DNA from: Lachnospiraceae bacterium
GTDB taxonomy: Bacteria > Bacillota > Clostridia > Lachnospirales > Lachnospiraceae
Assembly: GCA_030526195.1 (NCBI GenBank)
Contig: JAUNDG010000002.1
Coordinates: 99,228 to 163,227, forward strand
Reading direction: 5' to 3'
Length of the DNA: 64,000 bases
Shown here: positions 27,279-35,987 of the stretch, piece by piece
Numbering within the stretch: position 1 is the first letter of the stretch
Layout of the letters: each line of letters opens with the position of its first letter
The notes under the pieces: model-generated
What the model was told of the DNA's origin: nothing
The model's input: the letters and a program-made list of their open reading frames with translations, nothing else
Database searches by the model: none
Program-made: the position numbers and the translations under genes

Positions 27279-28184
27279 TTATGCGTTGAACTTCCATGTC
27301 GAATGAGTATCACACTTAACAGTAAGATCTGAGTTTACAACGATGTGTCCGCGACGATGTGACCAACAGCCAACATTTACAGCAACACCGATTGCGGACG
27401 GATGACGGGCTGTATTTTCAATATTAACACCCATAACAGAATACTTACCGCCCATACCCTGAGGTCCAAGGCCAATGGCATTGATACCGTCCTCAAGCAG
27501 CTTTTCCATTTTTGCGGCATTGGCATTCTCATTGTGAGAGCCAATGTTTCTCATCAGCGCTTTCTTTGAGTTAAGAGCTGCTGTTTCTACAGAAGTCCCG
27601 ACACCCACACCGACAAGGAGGGGCGGACAGGCATTTAAGCCATAGGTTGTCATCTGATCAAGAACAAAATCTGTAACACCTTCATATCCGGCACCCGGCA
27701 TAAGAACCATAGCTTTTCCAGGAAGTGTACAGCCACCGCCTGCCATATATGCGTAGATTTCACACTGATCGCTGTTCGGAACGATATCCCACCATACAGT
27801 CGGAGTACCCTTACCAACATTTTTCTTTGTGTTGTATTCATCAAATGTTTCGACTGAATTGTGACGAAGAGGTGTGGCAAATGTTGCCTGAACAACAGCT
27901 TCCTTTAAAAGTACTTCCAGTTCATTGATATACGGGAAATTTGTGCCGCATTTCAGCCAGAACTGGATAACACCTGTGTCCTGACAGCTGGGACGATCAA
28001 GTTTTACAGCAAGTCCCTGGTTTTTAGTCATTGTTTCATAAAGAACCTTGGGAAGGGCATCTGTCTCCTGGGAACCAAGATCTTCTAACTTAGCAACGAC
28101 ATCATCCGGTAATTTTTTACCGATATGGCCAACAAAATCAGCTACCATATCTGTTAACAGCTTTACGCCTTCTTCTTTAGTCAT
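27279..28184 (-). CDS. ttdA: L(+)-tartrate dehydratase alpha subunit
   Basis: The Fe-S subunit of tartrate dehydratase, 301 residues, the usual length for TtdA. Diagnostic blocks are RPSCQDTG (first cluster Cys), TPLRHNSVE, MAGGGCTLPGKA (second Cys), NACPPLLVGVGVG, and NVGCWSHRRG (third Cys region), all arranged as in E. coli TtdA. AGGAGG lies before the ATG. A permease gene precedes it by 44 bases and ttdB follows, giving permease-ttdA-ttdB with a divergent LysR gene. That parallels the ttdR/ttdA-ttdB-ttdT logic in E. coli, with the transporter moved to the front. Confidence 0.87.
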   Translation of the reverse strand: MTKEEGVKLLTDMVADFVGHIGKKLPDDVVAKLEDLGSQETDALPKVLYETMTKNQGLAVKLDRPSCQDTGVIQFWLKCGTNFPYINELEVLLKEAVVQATFATPLRHNSVETFDEYNTKKNVGKGTPTVWWDIVPNSDQCEIYAYMAGGGCTLPGKAMVLMPGAGYEGVTDFVLDQMTTYGLNACPPLLVGVGVGTSVETAALNSKKALMRNIGSHNENANAAKMEKLLEDGINAIGLGPQGMGGKYSVMGVNIENTARHPSAIGVAVNVGCWSHRRGHIVVNSDLTVKCDTHSTWKFNA

Positions 28185-28228
28185 AATAGACCTCCTGTTA
28201 TATATATTCTTAAACTATACTGATTATC

Positions 28229-29494
28229 TTAGGGGTAGAACGGAAAGAGGATTGGAAGTATTACCATACAGAATACGAAGGATACCAGAATCAGCGGGAA
28301 ACCGGCTTTGACATAATCTTTGAATTTGTATCCGCCAAGACCAACGACCATTGTATTGGCAGGCATACCAATGGGTGTTGCATATGCACAGGAACCTGCG
28401 ATAACGGTTGCAATGACTACCGCACGAGGATCTGCGCCAAGACTCTGAGCCAAAGATACGGCGATGGGAACCATAAGTGCTGTTGTTGCTGTGTTTGACA
28501 TGAAGTTTGTCAAAGCACATGTCACGATGAAGATGACAAGCAGCAGAATAATGGGATTCGGAGCCGTTCCAAGAAGACCAACGATGTTATCTGCAATCAG
28601 TGTTCCGGCCCCTGTTGTGTCGAGAGCTTTGGCAAGAGCAAGAGAACCACCAAAAAGTAAGACAACTTTTAAATCGATAGAAGCAAGAGCCTCTTTTTCT
28701 GAAATAACACCGGAAAGAACAAGGATAACGGCGCCAATACAGGCAGATACCTGAATCTTAATCCCAATCTGCTCTTCAAAGATCATCGCAAGGATAACTA
28801 CGATCAGAACGACTAAAGATACGATTTGCTTCCACTGCGGAACATGGCTGAAATCTTTCTGTTTTTCAACGGCTGCTCCATTTGCGCCTTTGCCATCCGG
28901 AAGGAAACGGTAACCGATAAACACGAAGTAGATGATGCCCAGGATAAGCATTGGAATACCAACCGGTGCATACATAAAGAAATTCGTACTAAGCCCCAAT
29001 TCCTGAAGTGCATTAACACCCATCAGGTTACCGGGAGCTCCGATGATAGACAGGTTTCCACCAAGGGCGGCTGCAAATACCAGAGGCATCAGAAGACGGC
29101 TTCTGGAGTATCCGGACTCATCGGCAATGCCGCATACGACAGGAATCAGAACCGCTGCTGTCCCTGTATTAGATAAGAATCCTGACATAACGCCAACAAT
29201 GACCATGATGGCTACGATGAGCATCTTTTCTGTCTTGGCAAATCTGGTAACAATACCACCGATTTTATTTGCCATACCGGTTTCAAAGAGTGCCTGTCCT
29301 ACCACGAACATACCAACGCAGAGGATGACATTACTGTTCACATACTGTGAAAATGTGGTTGTTGCATCCAGAACACCAGTCAGTGTAAGACCAAGTGCAC
29401 AGATCGTTGCAGTCAATCCAAGAGGAATCCTCTCAAGAATAAAACTCACGATCGCGAATGCCAGGAATAACAATGTGATTGTTGTTGGTGACAT
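28229..29494 (-). CDS. SLC13/DASS-like dicarboxylate permease (probable tartrate transporter)
   Basis: 421 residues, almost wholly hydrophobic, with about ten to twelve predicted helices. The two pseudo-repeat signatures of the ion transporter superfamily are visible: SGFLSNTGTAAVLIP in the first half and TNFMSNTATTALMVP in the second, with re-entrant loop prolines. This SNT motif pair is characteristic of Na+- or exchange-coupled dicarboxylate carriers. A hydrophilic loop with Lys/Asp residues lies around residue 200. As the first gene of the ttd operon it probably imports L-tartrate or exchanges it with succinate; substrate is inferred from context only. AAAGGAG precedes the ATG. Confidence 0.82.
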   Translation of the reverse strand: MSPTTITLLFLAFAIVSFILERIPLGLTATICALGLTLTGVLDATTTFSQYVNSNVILCVGMFVVGQALFETGMANKIGGIVTRFAKTEKMLIVAIMVIVGVMSGFLSNTGTAAVLIPVVCGIADESGYSRSRLLMPLVFAAALGGNLSIIGAPGNLMGVNALQELGLSTNFFMYAPVGIPMLILGIIYFVFIGYRFLPDGKGANGAAVEKQKDFSHVPQWKQIVSLVVLIVVILAMIFEEQIGIKIQVSACIGAVILVLSGVISEKEALASIDLKVVLLFGGSLALAKALDTTGAGTLIADNIVGLLGTAPNPIILLLVIFIVTCALTNFMSNTATTALMVPIAVSLAQSLGADPRAVVIATVIAGSCAYATPIGMPANTMVVGLGGYKFKDYVKAGFPLILVSFVFCMVILPILFPFYP

Positions 29495-29582
29495 AATGCT
29501 CCTTTAAACTTTGCTTCTTTAAACTGTTTACTGTTTCACATAACAAAACGCTTCGGCCGAATTGCTTTTCTTTGATAACTTG

Positions 29583-29612
29583 ATTATAATGCATGTATTA
29601 ATTCAAAAACAA
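29583..29612 (-). promoter_or_regulatory. Promoter of the permease-ttdA-ttdB operon
   Basis: On the minus strand TTGTTT (29607-29612) and TATAAT (29583-29588) are separated by 18 bases. It gives a leader of about 85 bases before the permease ATG. Confidence 0.6.
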
Positions 29613-29671
29613 ATTAACGAACAACATGACCTCATAAAATATTTTTATTATTTCAAAACACTGTTAATTAC

Positions 29672-29683
29672 ATTGTGCACAAT
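29672..29683. promoter_or_regulatory. Candidate LysR operator in the ttd divergent region
   Basis: ATTGTGCACAAT is a perfect 12-base palindrome set in an AT-rich, partly symmetric context (TTAATT to its left, TAATAA to its right). It lies between the divergent permease and lysR promoters, about 60 bases upstream of the permease -35. That is the expected position for a LysR-type activator site. Confidence 0.6.
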
Positions 29684-29783
29684 TAATAAAACTCTTTATC
29701 AATGATATTTATGGAACAAAAGATTTGACTGTGATATTTTGTTTTTATGATAAATTGCAGCTTAAGAAAGGAATGGCTTCTCT

Positions 29784-30677
29784 ATGACACTTAATCAGTT
29801 ACGTTATTTTTGTACGGCCAGTCGTTGCCATAGCATAACAAAGGCTGCGCAAGAATTATACGTTACGCAGCCAACGGTTTCTGTTGCGATTCGTGATCTG
29901 GAAATAGAGTTCGGTGTGAGTCTCTTCTACCGCAAAGGAAATCGGCTGATCCTTACAGAAGAAGGCGAAGCTCTCTATGAAAAAGCGACTTATATTTTGC
30001 AATACTGTAACGACCTTCAGGCTGATCATTCCAGCATTACCCGCGTAAGACCACCGATTCGCATTGGCATTCCGCCTATGCTCAGTACTGTCTTTTTCCC
30101 AGAATTATTAGATGCTTTTAATGAAGTATATCCTTCCGTCCCGGTTATGCTGGAAGAATACGGTTCTCTCCGCGCCTGTAACCTGGTTCAGGAGGATACA
30201 CTTGATCTTGCTTTAGTGAACATGGAGCTGTATAACATCGATAAGTTTAATAGAGAAGTGCTTGCTAAGGATCAGATTGTCTTTTGTGTTCATAAAAGTC
30301 ATCCGTTATCCGGGAAATCGGAAGTAACGACCAAAGATATGTCACACGAAAATCTCATCTTTTTTAATACGGATTCGGTGCAGAATGACATTCTTAAATC
30401 TCGATTTGAAGCCGATGGCTTAAAACCAAAAGTCTTCATGCGAAGCAGTCAAATCTATACCACTCTCCAGTTTTTAAGAAATGGCAGGTGCGGTTGTTTT
30501 TTATATACCAGTATGGTTGATAAGTTTCCCGATATCGTGACTATTCCTCTGAGTCCGCCCATCAGGGTATCTGTTGGTATGATCTGGAAAAAAGGAAAAC
30601 ATATCAGTAATGATATGCAGAAATTATTGTCATTCACCACGAAATATTACCAGGAGCATTCTCTTGTCAAGCTGTAA
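29784..30677 (+). CDS. LysR-family transcriptional regulator (probable ttd regulator)
   Basis: 297 residues, normal for the LTTR family. The N-terminal winged helix reads MTLNQLRYFCTASRC with the recognition helix TQPTVSVAIRDLE. A linker helix follows, then a two-lobed effector domain starting PPIRIGIPPML near residue 90, which would bind a dicarboxylate. It is transcribed away from the permease-ttdA-ttdB operon with a palindromic site between them, the standard layout for a LysR activator and its target. AGAAAGGA precedes the ATG. The gene is AT-rich like the rest of the ttd module. Confidence 0.88.
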   Translation: MTLNQLRYFCTASRCHSITKAAQELYVTQPTVSVAIRDLEIEFGVSLFYRKGNRLILTEEGEALYEKATYILQYCNDLQADHSSITRVRPPIRIGIPPMLSTVFFPELLDAFNEVYPSVPVMLEEYGSLRACNLVQEDTLDLALVNMELYNIDKFNREVLAKDQIVFCVHKSHPLSGKSEVTTKDMSHENLIFFNTDSVQNDILKSRFEADGLKPKVFMRSSQIYTTLQFLRNGRCGCFLYTSMVDKFPDIVTIPLSPPIRVSVGMIWKKGKHISNDMQKLLSFTTKYYQEHSLVKL

Positions 30678-30737
30678 GAGCATACCGACAGTACATGCGT
30701 CAATTTAAACGAACACTATTTGGCTGAATGAATCAGT

Positions 30738-30768
30738 AAGGGGGACAGACCCACGGTCTGTCCCCCTT
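30738..30768. terminator. Perfect hairpin between lysR and icd (terminator, REP-like)
   Basis: AAGGGGGACAGACC pairs with GGTCTGTCCCCCTT without a mismatch: a 14-bp stem and 3-base loop. The plus strand continues with TAACTTTG, the minus strand with ACTGATTC, so the U-tract is short. It sits between two converging genes and could stop both. The GGGGACAGAC-type palindrome also resembles REP elements found dispersed in other bacteria; only this copy was seen here. Confidence 0.7.
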
Positions 30769-30812
30769 TAACTTTGGGAAATCGTAATCTATTTTGGGGA
30801 TATTTATCAGTA

Positions 30813-32024
30813 TCAGGCCAGCTTCTCTTCCAGAGTCTTCCGGATGGCTTTGATGAAGCCTTCGGAGCTTAAGACTGTCGGATTTTCCAGAGTGGTGATG
30901 CGGGCCAGGTCGCCGGTCATCTCACCCTTTTCGATGGTTTCAATGCAGGCTTCTTCCAGCTTGTTGGCGTAATCCACCAGAGCGTCAATGCCGTCCAGCT
31001 CGCCGCGTTTTCTCAAAGCGCCGCTCCAGGCGAAAATGGTGGCCACGGAGTTTGTTGATGTCTGTTCACCCTTCAGATGCTTGTAATAATGCTTCTGAAC
31101 AGTGCCGTGAGCAGCTTCGTACTCATAAACACCCTTCGGGGAAACAAGCACGGAAGTCATCATGGCCAGTGAACCGAAGGCTGAAGACAGCATATCGGAG
31201 AAGACGTCGCCGTCATAGTTCTTGCAGGCCCAGATAAAGCCGCCTTCTGACTTCATGACGCGGGCAACGGCGTCATCGATCAGTGTGTAGAAATAAGTGA
31301 TGCCGGCTTCTTCGAATTTATCCTTGTAGCTTTCTTCGTAAACCTGTTCGAAGATTTCCTTGAAGTCGCGGTCATATGTCTTGGAAATGGTGTCCTTGGT
31401 GGCAAACCACAGATCCTGCTTGCTGTCCAGAGCAAACTGCATACAGCTTTCCGCGAAGCTTCTGATGGAGCTGTCCAGGTTATGCATACCCTGGATCACG
31501 CCCGGTGCCTTGAATTCCATGATGGTCTGACGGATTTCCTGACCGTCATCACCTGTGAAGACCAGTTCGGCCTTGCCGGCGCCCGGCACACGGATTTCGC
31601 TGTTCTTGTACACATCGCCGTAAGCGTGACGGGCAATGGTGATGGGCTTCTTCCAGTTGCTGACGCAGGGTTCGATGCCCTTGACCAGGATCGGTGCTCT
31701 GAAAACAGTACCGTCCAGAATGGCACGGATGGTGCCGTTGGGGCTCTTGTACATCTTCTTCAGATCATACTCTTCCACACGGGCCGGGTTCGGTGTGATG
31801 GTGGCGCACTTAACGGCAACACCGTATTTTAAGGTGGCATTGGCGGAATCAACGGTCACCTGATCATCGGTCTCATCGCGATATTTCAGGCCAAGATCGT
31901 AATACTCGGTCTTCAGATCAACGAAGGGCAGGATCAGTTCATCCTTGATCATGGTCCAAAGGATTCGGGTCATTTCGTCCCCGTCCATTTCAACAAGGGG
32001 GACATTCATCTGAATTTTGTTCAT
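30813..32024 (-). CDS. icd: NADP-dependent isocitrate dehydrogenase (type II, homodimeric)
   Basis: Oxidatively decarboxylates isocitrate to 2-oxoglutarate, making NADPH. The 403-residue product resembles the eukaryotic-type IDH1 group rather than the E. coli type: [10 protein letters not shown] near the N-terminus, [32 protein letters not shown] (substrate-binding Ser/Asn), RHAYGDVY, and the catalytic Lys/Tyr region further on. [11 protein letters not shown] near the C-terminus binds the cofactor. The frame is open 25 codons upstream, but the ATG at 32024 follows AAAGGAT and starts the conserved domain. No citrate synthase or aconitase is adjacent. Confidence 0.93.
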   Translation of the reverse strand: MNKIQMNVPLVEMDGDEMTRILWTMIKDELILPFVDLKTEYYDLGLKYRDETDDQVTVDSANATLKYGVAVKCATITPNPARVEEYDLKKMYKSPNGTIRAILDGTVFRAPILVKGIEPCVSNWKKPITIARHAYGDVYKNSEIRVPGAGKAELVFTGDDGQEIRQTIMEFKAPGVIQGMHNLDSSIRSFAESCMQFALDSKQDLWFATKDTISKTYDRDFKEIFEQVYEESYKDKFEEAGITYFYTLIDDAVARVMKSEGGFIWACKNYDGDVFSDMLSSAFGSLAMMTSVLVSPKGVYEYEAAHGTVQKHYYKHLKGEQTSTNSVATIFAWSGALRKRGELDGIDALVDYANKLEEACIETIEKGEMTGDLARITTLENPTVLSSEGFIKAIRKTLEEKLA

Positions 32025-32135
32025 AGTGCAATCCTTTCGAGGTATTAATTGAGAGGTCGTGCCTCTTTCTTTTCTGTCATTGATCGTGTCGCTCTTCATT
32101 TACTTATGAAAATGACACATCGGGAAGCCTGTACG

Positions 32136-32678
32136 TTATTTCTTTGACGCCAGCACTTCTTTGTTCTTCACCAGATAATCCACCAGGGAAATGATGGTCA
32201 GAGCGCAGCTGATATACACCACAATAACGGTGATGAGGTGCAGGAAACGCACCTGGCTGTCCAGCATCAGCAGGATGATCATGATCATCTGGAAAGTGGT
32301 CTTAAATTTGCCCCAGTAGCTGGCGGCGATGACGATGCCGTTGTCGGCAGCCACCAGACGGAAACCGCTGATGATGAATTCGCGGCAGATGATGATGAGG
32401 CAGATCCAGGTCTGAAGACGGCCCAGGGACACCAGGCAGATCATGGCGCAGCACACCAGGATCTTATCCGCCAGCGGGTCCATAAATTTGCCGAAATCCG
32501 TGACCAGATTGTATTTGCGGGCAATCTTGCCGTCCAGAAGATCCGTCAGGCTGGCCACAATGAAAATGATGATCGACAGCCACCGGGCCGCACCGGTGCA
32601 CTGACCGGCCAGCATGGTGAACACAAAGGGCACCACCAGGATCATACGGAAAATGGTGAGTTTATTCGGTAAATTCAT
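32136..32678 (-). CDS. pgsA: CDP-diacylglycerol-glycerol-3-phosphate 3-phosphatidyltransferase
   Basis: Catalyses the committed step to phosphatidylglycerol. The product is about 180 residues with four to five membrane helices. It has the CDP-alcohol phosphatidyltransferase motif as DGKIARKYNLVTDFGKFMDPLADK, that is DGxxAR...G...D...D (residues about 52-75), with all metal-binding aspartates present. The ATG at 32678 follows AAGGAG and lies inside the end of rimO (17-base overlap). rimO-pgsA is a conserved pair in Firmicutes. Confidence 0.93.
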   Translation of the reverse strand: MNLPNKLTIFRMILVVPFVFTMLAGQCTGAARWLSIIIFIVASLTDLLDGKIARKYNLVTDFGKFMDPLADKILVCCAMICLVSLGRLQTWICLIIICREFIISGFRLVAADNGIVIAASYWGKFKTTFQMIMIILLMLDSQVRFLHLITVIVVYISCALTIISLVDYLVKNKEVLASKK

Positions 32679-33999
32679 TTTCGGGAACTCCTTGCAGATC
32701 ATATTCAAAGGCATCCGTGATGCGGACAGTCAGGAAATCGCCGGACATCCATTCACGGTCGGATTCAATGAAGACATAGCCGTCAACATCCGGGGCATCC
32801 CCGTAGGTGCGGCCCACATAGACACCTTCCTCCGGCAGGTACCCTTCGATGATGGTCTCCATCAAAGAGCCGATGCGGCGCTGACCATTTTCTGCGGAAA
32901 TGGTTTGCTGCCCGGCCATCAGGGCATTGCGGCGTTTGGTCTTTTCGCGCTGAGGCACCTGATCCTTAAATGACGCGGCCGGTGTATCCTCTTCTCGTGA
33001 GTAAGCAAAGACACCCAGGCGGTCGAAGGCGGCTTCGTGGATGAAGCGCTTGAGATCCTCCACATCCTCTTCTGTCTCACCCGGGAACCCGGTAAGCAGG
33101 GTGGTGCGAAGCACCACATCCGGCATGGCTTCCCGGACCCGCTTGACGGTGTCGAGAATGGAAGCCCGATCGGTGCGCCGGTTCATTTTCTTTAAAATGT
33201 GATCGGAAGCATGCTGAATGGGCATGTCGATGTAATGACAGATCTTCGGCTCGGTGGCCATCACCTCAAGGAGTTCATCATAGATTTCCTCCGGATAGGC
33301 ATAGAGCAGACGGATCCAATGGATACCCTCGATCTCACACAGGGCCTTCATCAGGCGGTGGAGTGATTTTTCGCCATACAGATCCACACCGTACAGGGTG
33401 GTTTCCTGAGCCACCAGGATCAGTTCCTTCACGCCGTTGTCCGCCATCTTCCGGGCCTGCTCCACAAGCTTTTCCATAGGATAGCTGCGGAAGTGACCGC
33501 GCACGGAGGGAATGACGCAGTAGGTGCAGTTTTTGTCGCACCCCTCAGCGATCTTAAGATAGGCTGATACAGAACCGGTGACCAGCTTCCGGTCAGCCTG
33601 CCACTCGGGATTGCGGCTCAGATCCTCGTGGAGGGAAATCTTATCGCCCTTTAAGGCTTTCTCCAGCACATCCGCGATCTTTTCCTCGGCGGAAATGCCC
33701 ACCACAGCGTCGATCTCCGGGATTTCTTTCAGGATCTCATCCTTGTAGCGCACCCCGAGGCACCCGGTGACCACCAGGAGCTTTAACTGCGCTGTCTCCT
33801 TAAGCTGAGCCATTTCAAAAATGGTGTTGATGCTTTCCTTTTTGGCATCGCCGATAAAACAGCAGCTGTTGACGATGGCAATGTCCGCCTCTTCTTCTTT
33901 TTCCGTGATCTCAAAGCCACGGGCGGCCAGAGTGCCCAGCATCATCTCAGCATCCACTCTGTTTTTATCGCAGCCGAGGGAAACCATTAATACTTTCAT
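32662..33999 (-). CDS. rimO: Ribosomal protein S12 methylthiotransferase RimO
   Basis: A radical-SAM enzyme that methylthiolates an Asp of ribosomal protein S12. It has about 445 residues: the UPF0004 domain with SLGCDKNRVDAE and NSCCFIGDAKKES, the radical-SAM motif CDKNCTYCVIPSVRG, and a C-terminal TRAM domain ending in acidic residues. The AKKESI and GCDKNRVD wording distinguishes RimO from MiaB. The ATG at 33999 follows AAGGGAGAG; six further codons upstream are open but lack a ribosome site. pgsA follows with an overlap. Confidence 0.95.
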   Translation of the reverse strand: MKVLMVSLGCDKNRVDAEMMLGTLAARGFEITEKEEEADIAIVNSCCFIGDAKKESINTIFEMAQLKETAQLKLLVVTGCLGVRYKDEILKEIPEIDAVVGISAEEKIADVLEKALKGDKISLHEDLSRNPEWQADRKLVTGSVSAYLKIAEGCDKNCTYCVIPSVRGHFRSYPMEKLVEQARKMADNGVKELILVAQETTLYGVDLYGEKSLHRLMKALCEIEGIHWIRLLYAYPEEIYDELLEVMATEPKICHYIDMPIQHASDHILKKMNRRTDRASILDTVKRVREAMPDVVLRTTLLTGFPGETEEDVEDLKRFIHEAAFDRLGVFAYSREEDTPAASFKDQVPQREKTKRRNALMAGQQTISAENGQRRIGSLMETIIEGYLPEEGVYVGRTYGDAPDVDGYVFIESDREWMSGDFLTVRITDAFEYDLQGVPENEFTE

Positions 34000-34032
34000 A
34001 GGGTCTCTCCCTTGCAATGCTGTTGTTTATGA

Positions 34033-34066
34033 GTAAAAACGGAAAGCAGGATGGCGACCATCCTGC
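34033..34066 (-). terminator. Terminator after rpoZ
   Basis: GCAGGATGG pairs with CCATCCTGC with a 3-base loop. On the minus strand TTTCCGTTTTTAC follows. It separates the yicC-gmk-rpoZ unit from rimO-pgsA. Confidence 0.8.
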
Positions 34067-34078
34067 CTTAGCTTTTCT

Positions 34079-34327
34079 TTAGTCCTGTTCAGCCTTTTCC
34101 GGAATGATCTTGACTTCACCCTGGAAAAGTTCGTCAACAGCGATTGATAATGATTTACGATCTTCGATATCGTCGATCAGAGCCGGGTCACCGTCCACCA
34201 GCTGTCTGGCTCTGTGGGCTGTGGCCATAACGATTGAGTAACGGCTGCTGACTACCGGGACAGTATCGTCCTCAGATGTGGCGTTAACAGCATCGATCAT
34301 TTCCTTGTAGGACGGATGGATCATCAT
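34079..34327 (-). CDS. rpoZ: DNA-directed RNA polymerase omega subunit
   Basis: 82 residues. It stabilises the beta' subunit during RNA polymerase assembly. The family core SRYSIVMATAHRARQL is present around residue 28, followed by the acidic VDELFQGEVKI segment. It follows gmk after 5 bases with AGGGAG before the ATG; the yicC-gmk-rpoZ order is conserved across Firmicutes. A terminator lies just beyond the stop. Confidence 0.93.
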   Translation of the reverse strand: MMIHPSYKEMIDAVNATSEDDTVPVVSSRYSIVMATAHRARQLVDGDPALIDDIEDRKSLSIAVDELFQGEVKIIPEKAEQD

Positions 34328-34332
34328 AATAG

Positions 34333-34983
34333 TTAGTCTCCCTTCATATGTTCCTTCAGGTCATTGGTAATCTCACTGATCATGTGTTCGCAGAAGTTAG
34401 TTTTGCTCTTCTGGGACTGGATGATGCTGTGAAGTCTGTCCACAGTACTTTCCAGATCATCGTTGATCAGAATGTAATCATAAGCCGGCATATATTCCGC
34501 TTCCTCGGTGGCCCGTCTTAAACGGCCCCGGATCTGGCTCTCATCCTCAGTGCCTCTGTTGATGAGACGGCGGCTCAGCTCTGCGGCTGAGGGCGGTGTG
34601 ACAAATACGCGCACGGTGTCGGGCAGTTTGGCTTTTACCTTGCCGGCACCCTGAACCTCGATTTCCAGAATGACATCGCGGCCGTCGGCCAGCATGTCTT
34701 CCACGTACTTTTTCGGTGTGCCGTAGTAATTGTCCTGATAACTGGCGTATTCGATGAGCTGATCGTTGTCGATCATATTTTCAAATTCCGCTTTGTCGAT
34801 AAAGAAATAGTCAACGCCATCGACCTCACATTCGCCGGTGGTCTTGTTAACCCGCGGCTTGCGTGTTGTGGCGGAAATGGATAAGGCATAATTATCATAA
34901 CGGGCACAGAGCCGTTTCATCAGTGTGCCTTTGCCGGCTCCCGAAAAGCCGGATACTACGGTTAAAATACCTTTTTCCTTCAT
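34333..34983 (-). CDS. gmk: Guanylate kinase
   Basis: Phosphorylates GMP to GDP. The 216-residue protein starts with the P-loop SGFSGAGKGTL and then the GMP-binding region SISATTRKPR, with YFFIDKAEFE and the EYASYQDNYYGTP block. LEIEVQGAGKVK is the usual lid/Walker B region. Length is slightly above E. coli Gmk because of the C-terminal tail. It lies between yicC (12 bases) and rpoZ (5 bases) and is surely co-transcribed. Confidence 0.96.
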   Translation of the reverse strand: MKEKGILTVVSGFSGAGKGTLMKRLCARYDNYALSISATTRKPRVNKTTGECEVDGVDYFFIDKAEFENMIDNDQLIEYASYQDNYYGTPKKYVEDMLADGRDVILEIEVQGAGKVKAKLPDTVRVFVTPPSAAELSRRLINRGTEDESQIRGRLRRATEEAEYMPAYDYILINDDLESTVDRLHSIIQSQKSKTNFCEHMISEITNDLKEHMKGD

Positions 34984-34995
34984 AAAAAAGTCCCC

Positions 34996-35880
34996 TTATT
35001 CAATATTCTGAATCTGTTCACGAACTTTCTCGATATCGGTTTTTAACGCAATGCCGATGTCTGAGGTTTCCAGATCATTGGCCTTTGACAAAATGGTGTT
35101 GGCTTCACGGTTCATCTCCTGAGCCAGGAAGTCAAGCTTGCGTCCGATGCAGCCGCCGGCGGTCAGTTCCTTTGACATGGCCACGATGTGGCTCTTCAGG
35201 CGGACTGTCTCTTCATCCGTGCAGATCTTATCGGCATACAGCACCACTTCAGTGGCGATGCGGCTTTCATCGATGGTGGTTTTCTCAAGCAGCTCGGTAA
35301 CCTTGGCCATCAGCTTTTCCCGGTATTCCCGGAGGATCTCCGGCTCCCGTTCCTCGATGCGGTCAGCATACTTCTTCATCTCTTCCAGCTTCCCCAGAAG
35401 ATCTGACTTGAGCTTTTCACCTTCTTCGATCCGGGCACTCTTGAAGCGGGCCACAGCCTCCTTCAGGGGTTCCTCGATGATCGCCCAGAGCTTGTTCTCG
35501 TCAACCTCGGCATCACTCATGGTGAACACCTCGGGCATACGGGCAATATCCATGGTCCGGATGGTGTCTTCCAGATTCAGGGTTTTGCTCAGCGCCTGTA
35601 AATGAGCCAGGTATTCGGCGGCCAGGGCTTCGTTATACTTCAGGAAGCTCTCGCCTGTGCCGTAGGTTTCATAGGTGATGAAAATATCCACCTTGCCGCG
35701 ATTAATATCATTTTTCACAGCCTGACGGATTCTGTTTTCAAATGCCGCGAATTTTTTCGGCATCCGAATATTCAGATCAAGATAGCGATTATTGACGGAA
35801 CGCATCTCGACGGTGATCTTATAATCTTCTGTTGTCCGTTCGCTACGGCCGAAGCCTGTCATACTGCTGATCATAGACAT
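34996..35880 (-). CDS. YicC/YloC family endoribonuclease
   Basis: 294 residues, normal for the family. It has the YicC-like N-terminal domain (SSMTGFGRSE, EMRSVNNRYLDLNIRMP) and a C-terminal DUF1732 domain (RLKSHIVAMSKEL, GRKLDFLAQEMNREANTI). YicC of E. coli and YloC of B. subtilis have been reported as RNases. It is the first gene of yicC-gmk-rpoZ, with a clear promoter, and is divergent from rqcH. The ATG follows AAAGGATGAATG; the next in-frame ATG three codons later is a possible alternative. Confidence 0.9.
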   Translation of the reverse strand: MSMISSMTGFGRSERTTEDYKITVEMRSVNNRYLDLNIRMPKKFAAFENRIRQAVKNDINRGKVDIFITYETYGTGESFLKYNEALAAEYLAHLQALSKTLNLEDTIRTMDIARMPEVFTMSDAEVDENKLWAIIEEPLKEAVARFKSARIEEGEKLKSDLLGKLEEMKKYADRIEEREPEILREYREKLMAKVTELLEKTTIDESRIATEVVLYADKICTDEETVRLKSHIVAMSKELTAGGCIGRKLDFLAQEMNREANTILSKANDLETSDIGIALKTDIEKVREQIQNIE

Positions 35881-35904
35881 TCATCCTTTCGCATTATCTG
35901 ATAC

Positions 35905-35933
35905 AGTTTATCACAATCTATGACGAACATCAA
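35905..35933 (-). promoter_or_regulatory. Promoter of the yicC-gmk-rpoZ operon
   Basis: On the minus strand TTGATG (35928-35933) and TAAACT (35905-35910) with a 17-base spacer. It overlaps the region where the divergent rqcH promoter must lie (candidate -10 TACAAT at 35942-35947). Confidence 0.65.
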
Positions 35934-35987
35934 CTTTATGATACAATGATGAGCACAGAAATCCATCATTTTTATAAGGACACGATT

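Noticed and set aside
27279-28184. Fumarate hydratase class I alpha subunit
   Set aside because: The sequence follows the TtdA pattern throughout, and the neighbouring permease and LysR gene form a tartrate-type locus. Fumarase activity cannot be fully excluded.
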